A stretch of DNA of 14,972 nt from contig DAOJ01000093.1 in assembly GCA_002502365.1 (NCBI GenBank), positions 31,933 through 46,904 of the forward strand. The letters run 5' to 3'. Positions 1-8,404 of this stretch are shown here, in pieces; the stretch's first letter is position 1, and each line of letters begins with the position of its first letter. The notes beneath the pieces are model-generated. The model saw only the letters and a program-made list of their open reading frames with translations, was not told the DNA's origin and searched no databases. A program made the translations under genes and the position numbers. The stretch comes from Euryarchaeota archaeon UBA106 (lineage in GTDB: Archaea > Thermoplasmatota > Poseidoniia > Poseidoniales > Thalassarchaeaceae).

Positions 1-65
1 CTACAAAGGAAAGATACCCCAATCGCAAGAATGGCGTAGAGTGTTAATAGTGTCCAAGGATTCAA
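1..65 (-). CDS. N-terminus of a probable membrane protein (runs off the left edge)
   Basis: Only the first 21 codons are visible. Read on the minus strand from a TTG at 65-63 they give MNPWTLLTLYAILAIGVSFL followed by Cys. This is an almost uninterrupted hydrophobic stretch that would form a membrane helix or an uncleaved signal anchor. The start is well supported: a strong Shine-Dalgarno GAGGTGAT (79 down to 72) sits six bases before the TTG. The gene is divergent from the methionyl-tRNA synthetase gene and shares its intergenic region. A perfect inverted repeat (80-99) abuts the ribosome binding site. The product family cannot be told from so few residues. A competing plus-strand frame across 2-82 has no recognisable content and is less convincing. 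Confidence 0.55.
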   Translation of the reverse strand, partial: MNPWTLLTLYAILAIGVSFLC

Positions 66-79
66 GGATTTATCACCTC

Positions 80-99
80 TAGATTCCGAACAGAATCTA
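80..99. repeat. Perfect 7-bp inverted repeat next to a ribosome binding site
   Basis: TAGATTC (80-86) and GAATCTA (93-99) are perfect reverse complements around a six-base loop. On the minus strand the hairpin lies directly 5' of the GAGGTGAT ribosome binding site of the membrane-protein gene. It could be an mRNA hairpin that affects translation, or a regulator site in the divergent promoter. The function is inferred only from position. Confidence 0.4.
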
Positions 100-165
100 A
101 TAGTAAGTTAGGTACGTAGTGTGTCACAGATGTACGTGCTCCGACTTCTGTAACAGGGATGCAGC

Positions 166-175
166 CATAAATATG
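166..175 (+). promoter_or_regulatory. Candidate TATA element for the MetRS gene
   Basis: CATAAATATG resembles an archaeal TATA box. With the usual spacing of about 26 bases it would place a transcription start near 197, giving a short leader that contains the GAGGT ribosome binding site at 211-215 ahead of the ATG at 224. No clear purine-rich BRE is visible upstream, so this stays tentative. Confidence 0.35.
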
Positions 176-223
176 ATGGAGTTCGGAAGACACACAACTA
201 GCAATAGTAAGAGGTATGTGTGT

Positions 224-2362
224 ATGGAATTTACCACTATATTCATGGCATGGCCTTATGCAAACGGCCCGTTACATCTAGGTCATGTAGCAGGTAATTC
301 CCTACCCGCAGATATTCAGTACAAGTACGAGAGGGCCATGGGTCGTAGAGTATTGATGCTAAGTGGGTCGGATGAACACGGAACTCCAATCACAGTAACT
401 GCTGAAGAAAAAGGGATTTCTCCACAAGATGTTGTAGACGAATTCCACAATGTTAATTCGAAGGCATTAGCCGATTTAGGTTGTTCATGGAATGACAATA
501 TAGATCCTAGGGGGGTAGAATTTGGTGGTGCTCTTTACAATAGGACAACTGACCCGCGCCATAAAGAAATCGTACAAGAGGTATTTTTAGAACTCTACAA
601 TACAGGATTATTGGACAAACAAACTATGCAACAATACTGTGAAATCAACGAAAATAACCAAGTCAAGTTTCTACCAGATAGGTATGTTTTGGGTACCTGC
701 CCTAATTGTGGTAATCCTGATGCACGGGGAGACCAATGTGATTCTTGTGGGTCTACTTACGAAGCTCACGAATTGAAAACACCCAGGTCTAAATCTAATC
801 CTGATGCAGCAATAGAAATCCGAGATACAGAGCATTTGTTTTACAGATTAGATATCTTTCAAAGTGACCTAGAAAATCATTCAAGCGATAGAAAATCTGT
901 GTGGAAACCGAATGTCAAGGCGATGACCAAAAATTGGCTAAATATGGGTCTTCGGCCAAGAGCGATAACGAGAGATTTAGAATGGGGTATTGAAGTACCC
1001 ATTAACGATAAAGAATGGGAGAATAAGAGAATTTACGTTTGGTTTGAAGCAGTTCAAGGGTACTATACAACCGCTAGGATTTGGGCCGAAAAATTTGCCA
1101 AAGAACATCCTGAAGCGAACAATGCTTGGGAAAATTGGTGGATACAGAAGGATAATCATGATTTGAAACATATCTATTTTATGGGTAAGGACAACATTCC
1201 ATTCCACACAATAATTTGGCCTGCTATATTAATGGGATTGAATAAATCCAGAGATACAGAAAAACAGTTACATCTCGAAGATAATGTAGCCGCTAATGAA
1301 TATTTAATGTTACAAGGCGGGCAATTTAGTAAGTCTAGAAAACATGGAGTTTGGTTGCCAGCATTCCTGGAAAGATATGATCCTGACACACTACGGTATT
1401 ACCTTACAATAAATATGCCAGAAGGACATGATACAGATTTTAGATGGGAGGATTATGTAGAGCGTGTAAATAATGAATTAATTGGGAATTATGGTAATTT
1501 CGTCCACCGAGTTCTTACTTTAACGAATAGATTAACTAATTTGGGCAATAATCCACTGATAGAATTCGATAATGAGGATGACCATTACAAGTTTTATGAA
1601 TTAATTTCTCGTTCTATCAGTTCTGCTATTGAATCGATGGAAAGACAGAGGTTCAAAGAAGCATTGAGACATATAATGAACATCTCTCAAGCAGGGAATT
1701 CATATCTTCAGCAGGCGGAACCCTGGGCCTACATGAATCTTGATGATTCAGTAGAGAGGAATCGTTCACTAAGTGCATTATGTGCTTGTTGGAGAGCCTG
1801 CCAAGCTTTGGCAATTCTAACATACCCATTTATGCCATTCCAGGCTGAAAAATTATGGCTACAATTAGGTGAATCTGGCAAACCAAGTGAACAATTATGG
1901 CGTTCCGCGGCTGATTTAGATAGACCATTAAATTGGTCTGGAAACAAGCCTGTAGCACTGTTTACAAAATTAGATATCGATGAAATACTCAAGAGAGAGA
2001 GTGCCTTGGCCGAACCACAAACAGAGGAAGTGGATTACATCGAATTCGAGGATTTTATGAAAGTAGAAATGAAAACAGGCACTATATTATCTGTTGAAAA
2101 TCATCCTAATGCCGATAAATTATATGTTGTTACTATAGAAGATGGCCCAGAATCGACAAGAACTGTTTGCGCGGGTCTAAAATCATATTATTCCGTAGAA
2201 GATCTAGTGGGTAAGTCAGTAGTATTTGTGGCTAATTTGAAACCTAGAAAACTACGTGGTATAATGTCAGAAGGAATGATGTTAGCAGCAGAGGATTCTG
2301 AGGGAAACGTAACCCTACTTACTACTGACGGAGATATTGTCCCTGGTTCCGGAGTCCGTTAA
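224..2362 (+). CDS. metG: Methionyl-tRNA synthetase with fused C-terminal tRNA-binding domain
   Basis: This cytoplasmic enzyme charges tRNA-Met with methionine. The class I signature HLGH is at residues 18-21 within AWPYANGPLHLGH, and the KMSKS loop appears as FSKS at about 368-371. A zinc knuckle of the form Cys-X2-Cys-X9-Cys-X2-Cys lies at 159-175, inserted in the catalytic domain. The anticodon-binding helical region fills the middle, and from about residue 605 to the end (712) there is a Trbp111-like OB-fold tRNA-binding domain with HPNADKLYVV and SEGMMLAA. In many archaea that domain is a separate polypeptide. The frame is open back to a GTG at 119, but the ATG at 224 is chosen because family similarity begins right there and GAGGT sits eight bases upstream. 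The stop overlaps that of the convergent tsr3 gene by four bases. Confidence 0.96.
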   Translation: MEFTTIFMAWPYANGPLHLGHVAGNSLPADIQYKYERAMGRRVLMLSGSDEHGTPITVTAEEKGISPQDVVDEFHNVNSKALADLGCSWNDNIDPRGVEFGGALYNRTTDPRHKEIVQEVFLELYNTGLLDKQTMQQYCEINENNQVKFLPDRYVLGTCPNCGNPDARGDQCDSCGSTYEAHELKTPRSKSNPDAAIEIRDTEHLFYRLDIFQSDLENHSSDRKSVWKPNVKAMTKNWLNMGLRPRAITRDLEWGIEVPINDKEWENKRIYVWFEAVQGYYTTARIWAEKFAKEHPEANNAWENWWIQKDNHDLKHIYFMGKDNIPFHTIIWPAILMGLNKSRDTEKQLHLEDNVAANEYLMLQGGQFSKSRKHGVWLPAFLERYDPDTLRYYLTINMPEGHDTDFRWEDYVERVNNELIGNYGNFVHRVLTLTNRLTNLGNNPLIEFDNEDDHYKFYELISRSISSAIESMERQRFKEALRHIMNISQAGNSYLQQAEPWAYMNLDDSVERNRSLSALCACWRACQALAILTYPFMPFQAEKLWLQLGESGKPSEQLWRSAADLDRPLNWSGNKPVALFTKLDIDEILKRESALAEPQTEEVDYIEFEDFMKVEMKTGTILSVENHPNADKLYVVTIEDGPESTRTVCAGLKSYYSVEDLVGKSVVFVANLKPRKLRGIMSEGMMLAAEDSEGNVTLLTTDGDIVPGSGVR

Positions 2363-2898
2363 ACTTGTTCGGGTTTGTCGAAAAATTCCCACTGTAATTC
2401 AGCCAATTCTGCATTTGATTTGGCTTGTGAGTATGCCTCTAAGGGTAGTCGATTAAGATTGAAGAATTCATCACCGAATTTGAATGGCTTTAGTATAGAC
2501 CTAGCCTGTTCCCATTGTTCAAAAATAATCAATGAAACTGCGAACGCCTCGACATTAGAAAGTCTCCCTGGTTTTCCCCATGAAATTGGGTTTGCAGCTA
2601 GTACTACCGGTAATGTTCTGCTGTCTAAATTAGTATTATCATTTAGATATTTCACAGAATTATCAATTTCTTTCCAAGAACAATCTAGACTTACAATTGC
2701 GGCACCTCTTTTGAGAGTATTATGGTCTTCGGGCCCAATTAGTATACCAGATAGAGGGTCTAGTAACAGCCCCCTCTTTGGTGCTTGTCGTAGGTTTGTG
2801 TGTAAATGACACATCCCATGTCTTGATAATTTCCGACTAGTACACTTTTTGGGGTCATCTTGGGCTAGATGAATGACATGTAATGGTATATCTTCCAA
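2359..2898 (-). CDS. tsr3: Tsr3-type rRNA aminocarboxypropyltransferase
   Basis: Members of this family (formerly DUF367) transfer the 3-amino-3-carboxypropyl group of S-adenosylmethionine to a modified pseudouridine of small-subunit rRNA. The hallmarks are visible: QDDPKKCTSRKL near the N-terminus (residues 13-24), GLLLDP at 43-48, LDCSW at 71-75, AANPISWGKPGRLSNVEA at 101-118, and the C-terminal FKFGDEFFNLN and LEAYSQAKS. At 179 residues it is of normal family length. The start chosen is the TTG at 2898, with GGAGAG a few bases upstream and one base after the MBF1 stop codon, which suggests translational coupling. A TTG at 2940 is also open in frame but would overlap MBF1 by 41 bases. The 3' end meets metG tail to tail, the two stops sharing TTAA. 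Confidence 0.9.
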   Translation of the reverse strand: MEDIPLHVIHLAQDDPKKCTSRKLSRHGMCHLHTNLRQAPKRGLLLDPLSGILIGPEDHNTLKRGAAIVSLDCSWKEIDNSVKYLNDNTNLDSRTLPVVLAANPISWGKPGRLSNVEAFAVSLIIFEQWEQARSILKPFKFGDEFFNLNRLPLEAYSQAKSNAELAELQWEFFDKPEQV

Positions 2899-2899
2899 G

Positions 2900-3388
2900 T
2901 CATTCTCTCCGTGAAAACAGATCCTCGTAAGCGTCTCCAATAGTCATGTTTCGGGAAGTGCCAGTTGACGTTTGCCTGGTATTAGATGGCTCAGAATCAA
3001 CCATTAATTCAATGTCTAGCACTTTCTCTATTTTTTTTATTAAATTGTCAGGAGGGCGATTGCCATTTTCCGTCCTTTGAACAATGTTCAATCGTTCGTT
3101 CATCCTGCGTGCAAATTCTCTTTGTTCCCAACCTTTTGATTCCCTAGCCTTACGGATTCGGATGTGGAAATCATGTGCTAATTCCTTTTCAGATTTCTTC
3201 ATTATATCATTTCTACGAGTGACGGTTATACGGCTTTGATTAGGAGAATTAGGACGATTATTCGTCAAAATAGGTTTGTCTAAACCCAATTTATCTATAC
3301 ATCTCATACAAGCATAGATTACTGCGCCAGAAGCTTTTGTGCGGTATGTGGCAACCTGGTTTGACCCACAAAGTTCGCAATCAGCCAC
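2900..3388 (-). CDS. mbf1: Archaeal multiprotein bridging factor MBF1 (zinc ribbon plus HTH)
   Basis: The 162-residue protein has the archaeal MBF1 layout. An N-terminal zinc ribbon has Cys4-X2-Cys7 and Cys27-X2-Cys30, followed by a polar linker and an XRE/Cro-type helix-turn-helix at about residues 70-130, containing KARESKGWEQREFARRMNE and a following recognition-helix region. In eukaryotes MBF1 bridges TBP and activators; archaeal homologues associate with the small ribosomal subunit and their role in transcription is less clear. Translation starts at a GTG (3388-3386) without a strong Shine-Dalgarno. It is the first gene of a two-gene unit with tsr3 and is divergent from pan. The product makes a link to translation likely, but this is inference from the neighbour. 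Confidence 0.9.
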   Translation of the reverse strand: MADCELCGSNQVATYRTKASGAVIYACMRCIDKLGLDKPILTNNRPNSPNQSRITVTRRNDIMKKSEKELAHDFHIRIRKARESKGWEQREFARRMNERLNIVQRTENGNRPPDNLIKKIEKVLDIELMVDSEPSNTRQTSTGTSRNMTIGDAYEDLFSRRE

Positions 3389-3442
3389 GACTATCCGAAA
3401 CGGTACTCAGTCATCATATCTTCGCGAAGTAAATGTCAAAAC
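3389..3442. promoter_or_regulatory. Divergent mbf1/pan promoter region with central CATATC and a 10-bp palindrome
   Basis: Both flanking genes lack a convincing Shine-Dalgarno. CATATC (3415-3420; GATATG on the minus strand) lies 28 bases before the pan GTG and 32 bases before the mbf1 GTG, about where an archaeal TATA box sits for leaderless or nearly leaderless mRNAs. The perfect palindrome CTTCGCGAAG (3420-3429) overlaps its edge by one base on the pan side. It could be an operator covering the initiation region. Assignment rests on spacing only. Confidence 0.35.
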
Positions 3443-4678
3443 GTGGGCAACATGTCCAAATTCATGTCAGCAGGGTCAGGCTCTGAAGATAGGGTTAATT
3501 CTCTAAATAAAACCCCTGTTGCAGAATTGCGTAAACAAATCAATGAATTAACCCAAACTTCTCAAAACTTACTAACTGAAAAGTTATTCTTGGAGAATGA
3601 GATTAACCAATTAAAAAAGCGAATTTCTAGACTTGATGATGAAATTCGAATAATGCGAGAACCACCATTCATAGTAGGTTACATTCAAGATTTAACAGAC
3701 AACCATGCCATCGTCAGAAGTTCTAATGGTACAGTATTCCAAGTTTCGGTTAATTCTAGTATTGATAGAGATTTACTCAAGCCAGGAACTAGAATTTCTA
3801 TGAATCAGGATACTCTAACCGTCATCGACATACTAAACGATGGTTGGGACCCCTTAGTGGCCTCTAGTGAAATCATCGAAAAACCAGATACTTTGTATGA
3901 AGAAATTGGTGGAATGGAAGAACAAATCAACCAATTAAAGCAATCGATAGAATTGCCATTGAATAAGCCTGATTCATTTAAGAAAATGGGTTTAACTCCA
4001 CCTAAAGGGGTACTATTGACTGGGCCCCCTGGAACAGGCAAGACCATGATGGCAAGGGCACTAGCAAATTCCACTTCTGCAACATTCATCGGTTTAGTAG
4101 GTTCAGAACTAGCCCAGAAGTATATCGGTGAAGGGGGCAGATTGGTCCGTGAATTATTTGACCTCGCGAAACAAAAGTCGCCAACTATTATTTTCATAGA
4201 CGAAATAGACGCAATTGGGTCAAAGAGATTAGACTCCTCGACTTCTGGTGATCGCGAGGTTCAAAGGACTTTAATGCAATTATTAGCTGAGATGGATGGT
4301 TTCGAATCGACTTCTAATATCAAAATTATCGCTGCTACCAATCGACCGGAGTTATTGGATAAAGCACTGTTGAGACCTGGTCGATTAGATAGAATCATTG
4401 AAATCGGATTGCCTGATAAAGATGGTCGACTAGATATACTGCAAATAATTTCAAAGCAAATCCCTACAGATAAGGAAGTCGATTTCAAACAAATTTCCGT
4501 ACAAACAAAAGGATTTAGCGGGGCAGAATTGAAGGCACTAATTATGGAAGCCGGATTGAATGCGATTAGCAATAATCGAGATTCAATTTCACGAGAAGAC
4601 ATAAAATCAGCATTAGAGATTGTCAACGAAAACAAAGTAGACCTAGGAAATAGCAATCCAGAAGCACTGTATGGATGA
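3443..4678 (+). CDS. pan: Proteasome-activating nucleotidase (PAN), AAA+ ATPase
   Basis: PAN is the hexameric ring ATPase that unfolds proteins and threads them into the archaeal 20S proteasome. An N-terminal coiled coil (about residues 28-72, rich in Leu, Glu and Lys) is followed by an OB-type segment. The AAA+ domain has Walker A GPPGTGKT at 194-201, Walker B IIFIDEID at 249-256, a second region of homology ending in RPGRLDR, and a C-terminal helical lid. The last three residues, Leu-Tyr-Gly, form the HbYX motif that docks into the 20S ring and opens its gate. Length (411) is normal. The GTG at 3443 fits a leaderless start 26 bases after a TATA-like element; the in-frame ATG at 3452 is the alternative. 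No 20S subunit gene is present here. Confidence 0.95.
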   Translation: MGNMSKFMSAGSGSEDRVNSLNKTPVAELRKQINELTQTSQNLLTEKLFLENEINQLKKRISRLDDEIRIMREPPFIVGYIQDLTDNHAIVRSSNGTVFQVSVNSSIDRDLLKPGTRISMNQDTLTVIDILNDGWDPLVASSEIIEKPDTLYEEIGGMEEQINQLKQSIELPLNKPDSFKKMGLTPPKGVLLTGPPGTGKTMMARALANSTSATFIGLVGSELAQKYIGEGGRLVRELFDLAKQKSPTIIFIDEIDAIGSKRLDSSTSGDREVQRTLMQLLAEMDGFESTSNIKIIAATNRPELLDKALLRPGRLDRIIEIGLPDKDGRLDILQIISKQIPTDKEVDFKQISVQTKGFSGAELKALIMEAGLNAISNNRDSISREDIKSALEIVNENKVDLGNSNPEALYG

Positions 4679-4716
4679 TGATAAGCCTCATCAACATCTA
4701 ATTCGAGGATATGCTG

Positions 4717-5748
4717 ATGACATCCCGTTTGGTTGAATGTGTACCGAACTTTAGCGAGGGTAGGGATAAAACAATAATTGACAGAATAATACAACCAATA
4801 CTCGATAATAAAGGAGTCACACTATTGGATATTGATATGGGAGCGGATTTCAATCGTACAGTAGTAACCATGGTAGGAGATCCCGAATCTGTACTTGATA
4901 CCGTAATTCAATGTACATCAATAGCATTAGAATTAATCGATATGTCAATTCATACGGGGGAACACGCTAGGATGGGAGCCGTTGATGTGGTTCCATTCAT
5001 ACCAATAAGTAACGTAACTATGGCTGATTGTGTGGACTTATCTCAGCGTTATGGAAAGGCGATTTCTAGCAAACATAACCTACCCATTTATCTCTATGCC
5101 GAATCGGCCACATCAACTCAAAGAGTTAGATTGCCCGATATTAGAAAGGGAGAATATGAAGGATTTCAGGTTAAATTATCTCAACCAGAATGGAAACCTG
5201 ATTTCGGACCAAGTCAATTTATGCCAAAAATGGGAGTTACAGCTACCGGTGGACGAAATTTATTGATAGCATACAATGTAAATTTGAATACGGACAATAA
5301 AACACAAGCTAACCAAATCGCTGGAAAAATTAGAACTAGTGGTTACATCATTAAAGATGATGAAGGAAATCAGATTCAAGATGAAAATGGGAAACCATTG
5401 AGAGAACCCGGGCTATTTTCTAATCTGCAGGCTGCAGGGTGGATGTATGACGAAAATACTGCTCAAGTCTCGATGAATTTGTTAGATTTTAATTTGACAG
5501 GTTTACATCAGGTTACGGATGCTATCAGAATGGAAGCTACCAAATTAGGGTTACAGGCAGTTTCTTCTGAATTGGTTGGATTAGTTCCATTGGATGCAAT
5601 TCTAGCCGCCGGACAGCATTACGGAAATAATCCAAATGCTACTGAACAGGAATTAGTAGATTATGCTATTAACGGATTAATGTTAAACAAACTATCAGAT
5701 TTTGACCCTAATTCGAACATAATCGAGTGGGCAATTAGAGGTGATTAA
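4717..5748 (+). CDS. ftcD: Glutamate formimidoyltransferase (stand-alone)
   Basis: The enzyme moves the formimino group of N-formimino-L-glutamate to tetrahydrofolate, giving glutamate and 5-formimino-tetrahydrofolate, the last carbon step of histidine breakdown. The protein opens with LVECVPNFSEGRD, the family signature, and carries HTGEHARMGAVDVVPF at about residues 79-94. His83 there matches the catalytic His82 of the pig enzyme. A second formimidoyltransferase subdomain follows from about residue 185. At 343 residues it is the transferase half only; the cyclodeaminase is the next gene rather than a fused domain as in animals. GAGG at 4705-4708 points to the ATG at 4717, not the ATG at 4711 that touches it. 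The next start is one base beyond this stop, so the two are surely co-translated. Confidence 0.93.
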   Translation: MTSRLVECVPNFSEGRDKTIIDRIIQPILDNKGVTLLDIDMGADFNRTVVTMVGDPESVLDTVIQCTSIALELIDMSIHTGEHARMGAVDVVPFIPISNVTMADCVDLSQRYGKAISSKHNLPIYLYAESATSTQRVRLPDIRKGEYEGFQVKLSQPEWKPDFGPSQFMPKMGVTATGGRNLLIAYNVNLNTDNKTQANQIAGKIRTSGYIIKDDEGNQIQDENGKPLREPGLFSNLQAAGWMYDENTAQVSMNLLDFNLTGLHQVTDAIRMEATKLGLQAVSSELVGLVPLDAILAAGQHYGNNPNATEQELVDYAINGLMLNKLSDFDPNSNIIEWAIRGD

Positions 5749-5749
5749 T

Positions 5750-6364
5750 ATGAATGATGGCTACAGGGATGTATTAGATTCAATTTCGTCTTCTGCACCC
5801 ACTCCTGGTGGGGGTTCTGTGGCTGGGCTCACATTAGCCCATGCTCATGCACTCACAATAATGGTAGCCAGATTAACTGTTAAAAGTGAAAAATGGATTG
5901 ATGGCCACGACATTGCGAATGAAATTATTGAAACCAAAGATGCTAATTTAGGTCATTCAATCCAATTAGCTCAAAATGATGCTCTGGCCTTTGATGAAGT
6001 TATGAATGCATACAGATTACCCAAGGATACCGATGCAATAACCAAAAAAACAGCAATAACGGAAGCTACAATTGGAGCAGCATCTGCTCCCTTAGAGATT
6101 TTAGAATGTGCTTGTGATCTTTTGACCAGTATTACTAAACTCGTCCCCAATTGTAATGTAAATACACTAACCGACCTAGCTTCGGCTTCTGAATTGGCAT
6201 TGGCATCTGCAAAAATAGCAGCTTACAACGTGAAAATCAATACACAATATCTAGAAGGAGATACGAAGACAGATTTGGAAAATAAATGCGATCACAAATT
6301 AAATCAATGCAGGAATACAATAATTGAAATTAATAATATATTCACAAATCGATTAGGGTGGTAG
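5750..6364 (+). CDS. Formimidoyltetrahydrofolate cyclodeaminase
   Basis: This enzyme converts 5-formimino-tetrahydrofolate to 5,10-methenyl-tetrahydrofolate and ammonia, returning the histidine-derived carbon to the one-carbon pool. The glycine-rich signature TPGGGSVAG lies at about residues 18-26, and the remainder is an all-helical, alanine-rich protein of 204 residues, matching stand-alone members and the C-terminal domain of fused animal FTCD. The ATG at 5750 is preferred over the GTG at 5741, because GAGGTG (5738-5743) is ideally placed six bases upstream and lies inside the end of the transferase gene. That overlap of ribosome binding site and upstream coding sequence suggests translational coupling and a matched supply of the two partners. 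Confidence 0.9.
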   Translation: MNDGYRDVLDSISSSAPTPGGGSVAGLTLAHAHALTIMVARLTVKSEKWIDGHDIANEIIETKDANLGHSIQLAQNDALAFDEVMNAYRLPKDTDAITKKTAITEATIGAASAPLEILECACDLLTSITKLVPNCNVNTLTDLASASELALASAKIAAYNVKINTQYLEGDTKTDLENKCDHKLNQCRNTIIEINNIFTNRLGW

Positions 6365-6367
6365 ATA

Positions 6368-8383
6368 ATGATAGATTATACAACTGGCATTCCTCGTGAT
6401 TTGCCTCCTGCATCTACAATAGATGATTCAGTTCCCCACGCACCAAAGAGGCCGCAAGTATTGTCAGACTCTGAAAAAAAACTTGCTATTGAAAATGCTC
6501 TACGATATTTTCCACAATCTTGGCATGAAGAATTAGGGAAAGAATTTCTAAATGAGCTGAATGAGTATGGTCACATATACATGCATCGATTTAGGCCTGA
6601 ATATGAAATGCATGCACGACCAATTGATCATTACAATGCAAAATCACTATCCGCAGCTTCAATTATGTTGATGATACAAAATAATCTAGACCCAAAAGTC
6701 GCACAATTTCCTCATGAATTAGTTACATACGGTACCAATGGTTCTGTTTTCCAAAATTGGGCTCAATACCTTCTAACTATGAAATATCTCGCAACAATGG
6801 CAGAAAACCAAACTCTTGTTATGTATTCTGGCCATCCATTAGGGCTATTTCCATCGAACAAAGATGCACCTATGGTTGTTGTAACAAATGGAATGGTAAT
6901 TCCTAATTATTCTTCACAAGAAGATTATGAAAAAATGAATGCACTAGGAGTCTCTCAATATGGTCAGATGACCGCTGGCTCATACATGTATATTGGCCCA
7001 CAGGGGATTGTTCATGGCACTACAATTACAATATTGAATGCTGCTAGAAAATACCTCAATGTCCCAAATGACTCAGATTTAGGCGGTATAGTCTACGTAA
7101 CTTCTGGCCTAGGTGGAATGAGTGGGGCGCAGGCAAAAGCAGCTGTTATCGCTGGTGCCGTATGTATCATTGCTGAGATCGACCCTATTGTAGCCGAGAA
7201 AAGACATTCACAAGGTTGGTTAACCGAGATTTTTGACAACTTGGATGAGTTAATCCAGCGGGCGAAAAACGCTGTAACATCGAAAGAAGCAGTATCATTA
7301 GGATATGTAGGGAATATAGTAGATTTATTGGAATATATGGTGGAAATAGATTTTACACCACAACTAGCCAGTGATCAAACCAGTTTACATAATCCGTGGC
7401 TGGGTGGTTATATGCCTGTAGATTATTCATTATCTGAATCTAAATCCCTATTGATCAATTATCCTGAGAAATTCAAAGAAGCTGTTCAAAGTACTCTTAG
7501 AAGACATGTAAAAAGCATTAATCGATTATGTAGTAGAGGTACAATTTTTTGGGATTATGGTAATGCCTTCCTTCTAGAATCAAGCAGAGCAAATGCGGAT
7601 ATTGTCGAGCAAGATGGTTCATTCAAGTATCCATCATATGTTGAGGACATCATGGGTCCAATGTGCTTTGATTATGGATTCGGACCTTTCAGATGGGTAT
7701 GCACTTCAGGTTCTGATATAGACCTGAGAATTACGGATGAAATAGCAGTAGAAGTACTTAGGGAATTAGCCAGTAATTGTCCTAGTGAAATAGAGACACA
7801 ATATCAGGATAATATTCGTTGGATTTTAGAGGCGGAAAACCATAATTTGGTTGTGGGTAGTAAAGCCAGAATTTTGTATGCTGATGAAAAGGGTCGGTCA
7901 TTGATTGCAAGCGCCTTTAACAGAGCAATTAGCGAGGGGTTAATTTCAGCCCCTATTGTTCTTGGCCGAGATCACCACGATGTTGGGGGTACCGATAGCC
8001 CATATCGTGAAACAGCGAATATTAGGGATGGTTCGATGTTCACTGCTGATATGGCTATTCACAATTTTGTCGGTGACTCGTTTAGAGGAGCAACATGGAC
8101 GAGTTTACACAATGGAGGAGGTGTAGGCTGGGGGGAAGTAATTAACGGCGGATTTGGATTAATGATAGACGGTTCAGATGATTCTCAAGATAGGATTAAT
8201 TCAATGATTAGTTGGGATGTATTGAATGGATTAGCTAGGCGATCATGGGCTAGAAATGAGGGGGCCATTTGGACAGTTGAAAGAGCTATGGATTTAGACG
8301 CTAAACTTGGCATAACTATTCCAAATTTAGTTGAAAGAAATCTATTGGATAAACTATTTGATATGCACGATGAGTCTATTTGA
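6368..8383 (+). CDS. hutU: Urocanate hydratase, long form
   Basis: Urocanase adds water to urocanate to give 4-imidazolone-5-propionate, using NAD+ as an electrophilic cofactor. Visible signatures are YSGHPLGLFPS, the NAD-site stretch GLGGMSGAQAKAA from residue 247, FDYGFGPFRWVCTSG with Cys445 as the likely counterpart of the reactive Cys410 of the Pseudomonas enzyme, RDHHDVGG, and HNGGGVGWGEVINGGFG from about residue 581. The chain is 671 residues, well above the roughly 557 of proteobacterial HutU and close to the animal and Bacteroidetes long form. The ATG follows the cyclodeaminase stop by three bases with a GGTGG-type ribosome binding site overlapping that stop. Assignment is secure. Confidence 0.96.
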   Translation: MIDYTTGIPRDLPPASTIDDSVPHAPKRPQVLSDSEKKLAIENALRYFPQSWHEELGKEFLNELNEYGHIYMHRFRPEYEMHARPIDHYNAKSLSAASIMLMIQNNLDPKVAQFPHELVTYGTNGSVFQNWAQYLLTMKYLATMAENQTLVMYSGHPLGLFPSNKDAPMVVVTNGMVIPNYSSQEDYEKMNALGVSQYGQMTAGSYMYIGPQGIVHGTTITILNAARKYLNVPNDSDLGGIVYVTSGLGGMSGAQAKAAVIAGAVCIIAEIDPIVAEKRHSQGWLTEIFDNLDELIQRAKNAVTSKEAVSLGYVGNIVDLLEYMVEIDFTPQLASDQTSLHNPWLGGYMPVDYSLSESKSLLINYPEKFKEAVQSTLRRHVKSINRLCSRGTIFWDYGNAFLLESSRANADIVEQDGSFKYPSYVEDIMGPMCFDYGFGPFRWVCTSGSDIDLRITDEIAVEVLRELASNCPSEIETQYQDNIRWILEAENHNLVVGSKARILYADEKGRSLIASAFNRAISEGLISAPIVLGRDHHDVGGTDSPYRETANIRDGSMFTADMAIHNFVGDSFRGATWTSLHNGGGVGWGEVINGGFGLMIDGSDDSQDRINSMISWDVLNGLARRSWARNEGAIWTVERAMDLDAKLGITIPNLVERNLLDKLFDMHDESI

Positions 8384-8404
8384 GGGTCCTGCCTCGGCAA
8401 CATC

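Noticed and set aside
2..82. Plus-strand frame ending at TAG 80-82, possible tail of an upstream gene
   Set aside because: Its 26 residues match nothing recognisable, whereas the minus strand has a strong Shine-Dalgarno and a hydrophobic N-terminus across the same bases.
119..223. N-terminal extension of MetRS from a GTG at 119
   Set aside because: Its 35 residues are Cys-rich and unlike any MetRS N-terminus. Family similarity begins at the ATG at 224, which has GAGGT well placed upstream.
2896..2940. Tsr3 start at TTG 2940
   Set aside because: It would overlap mbf1 by 41 bases and add 14 residues not typical of the family. The TTG at 2898 has GGAGAG upstream and follows the mbf1 stop by one base.
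4671..4736. 21-codon frame with two His residues just before the formimidoyltransferase gene, possible leader peptide for histidine control
   Set aside because: Two histidines in 21 codons is weak, it has no ribosome binding site of its own, it overlaps both neighbouring genes, and attenuation by leader peptides is not established in archaea.
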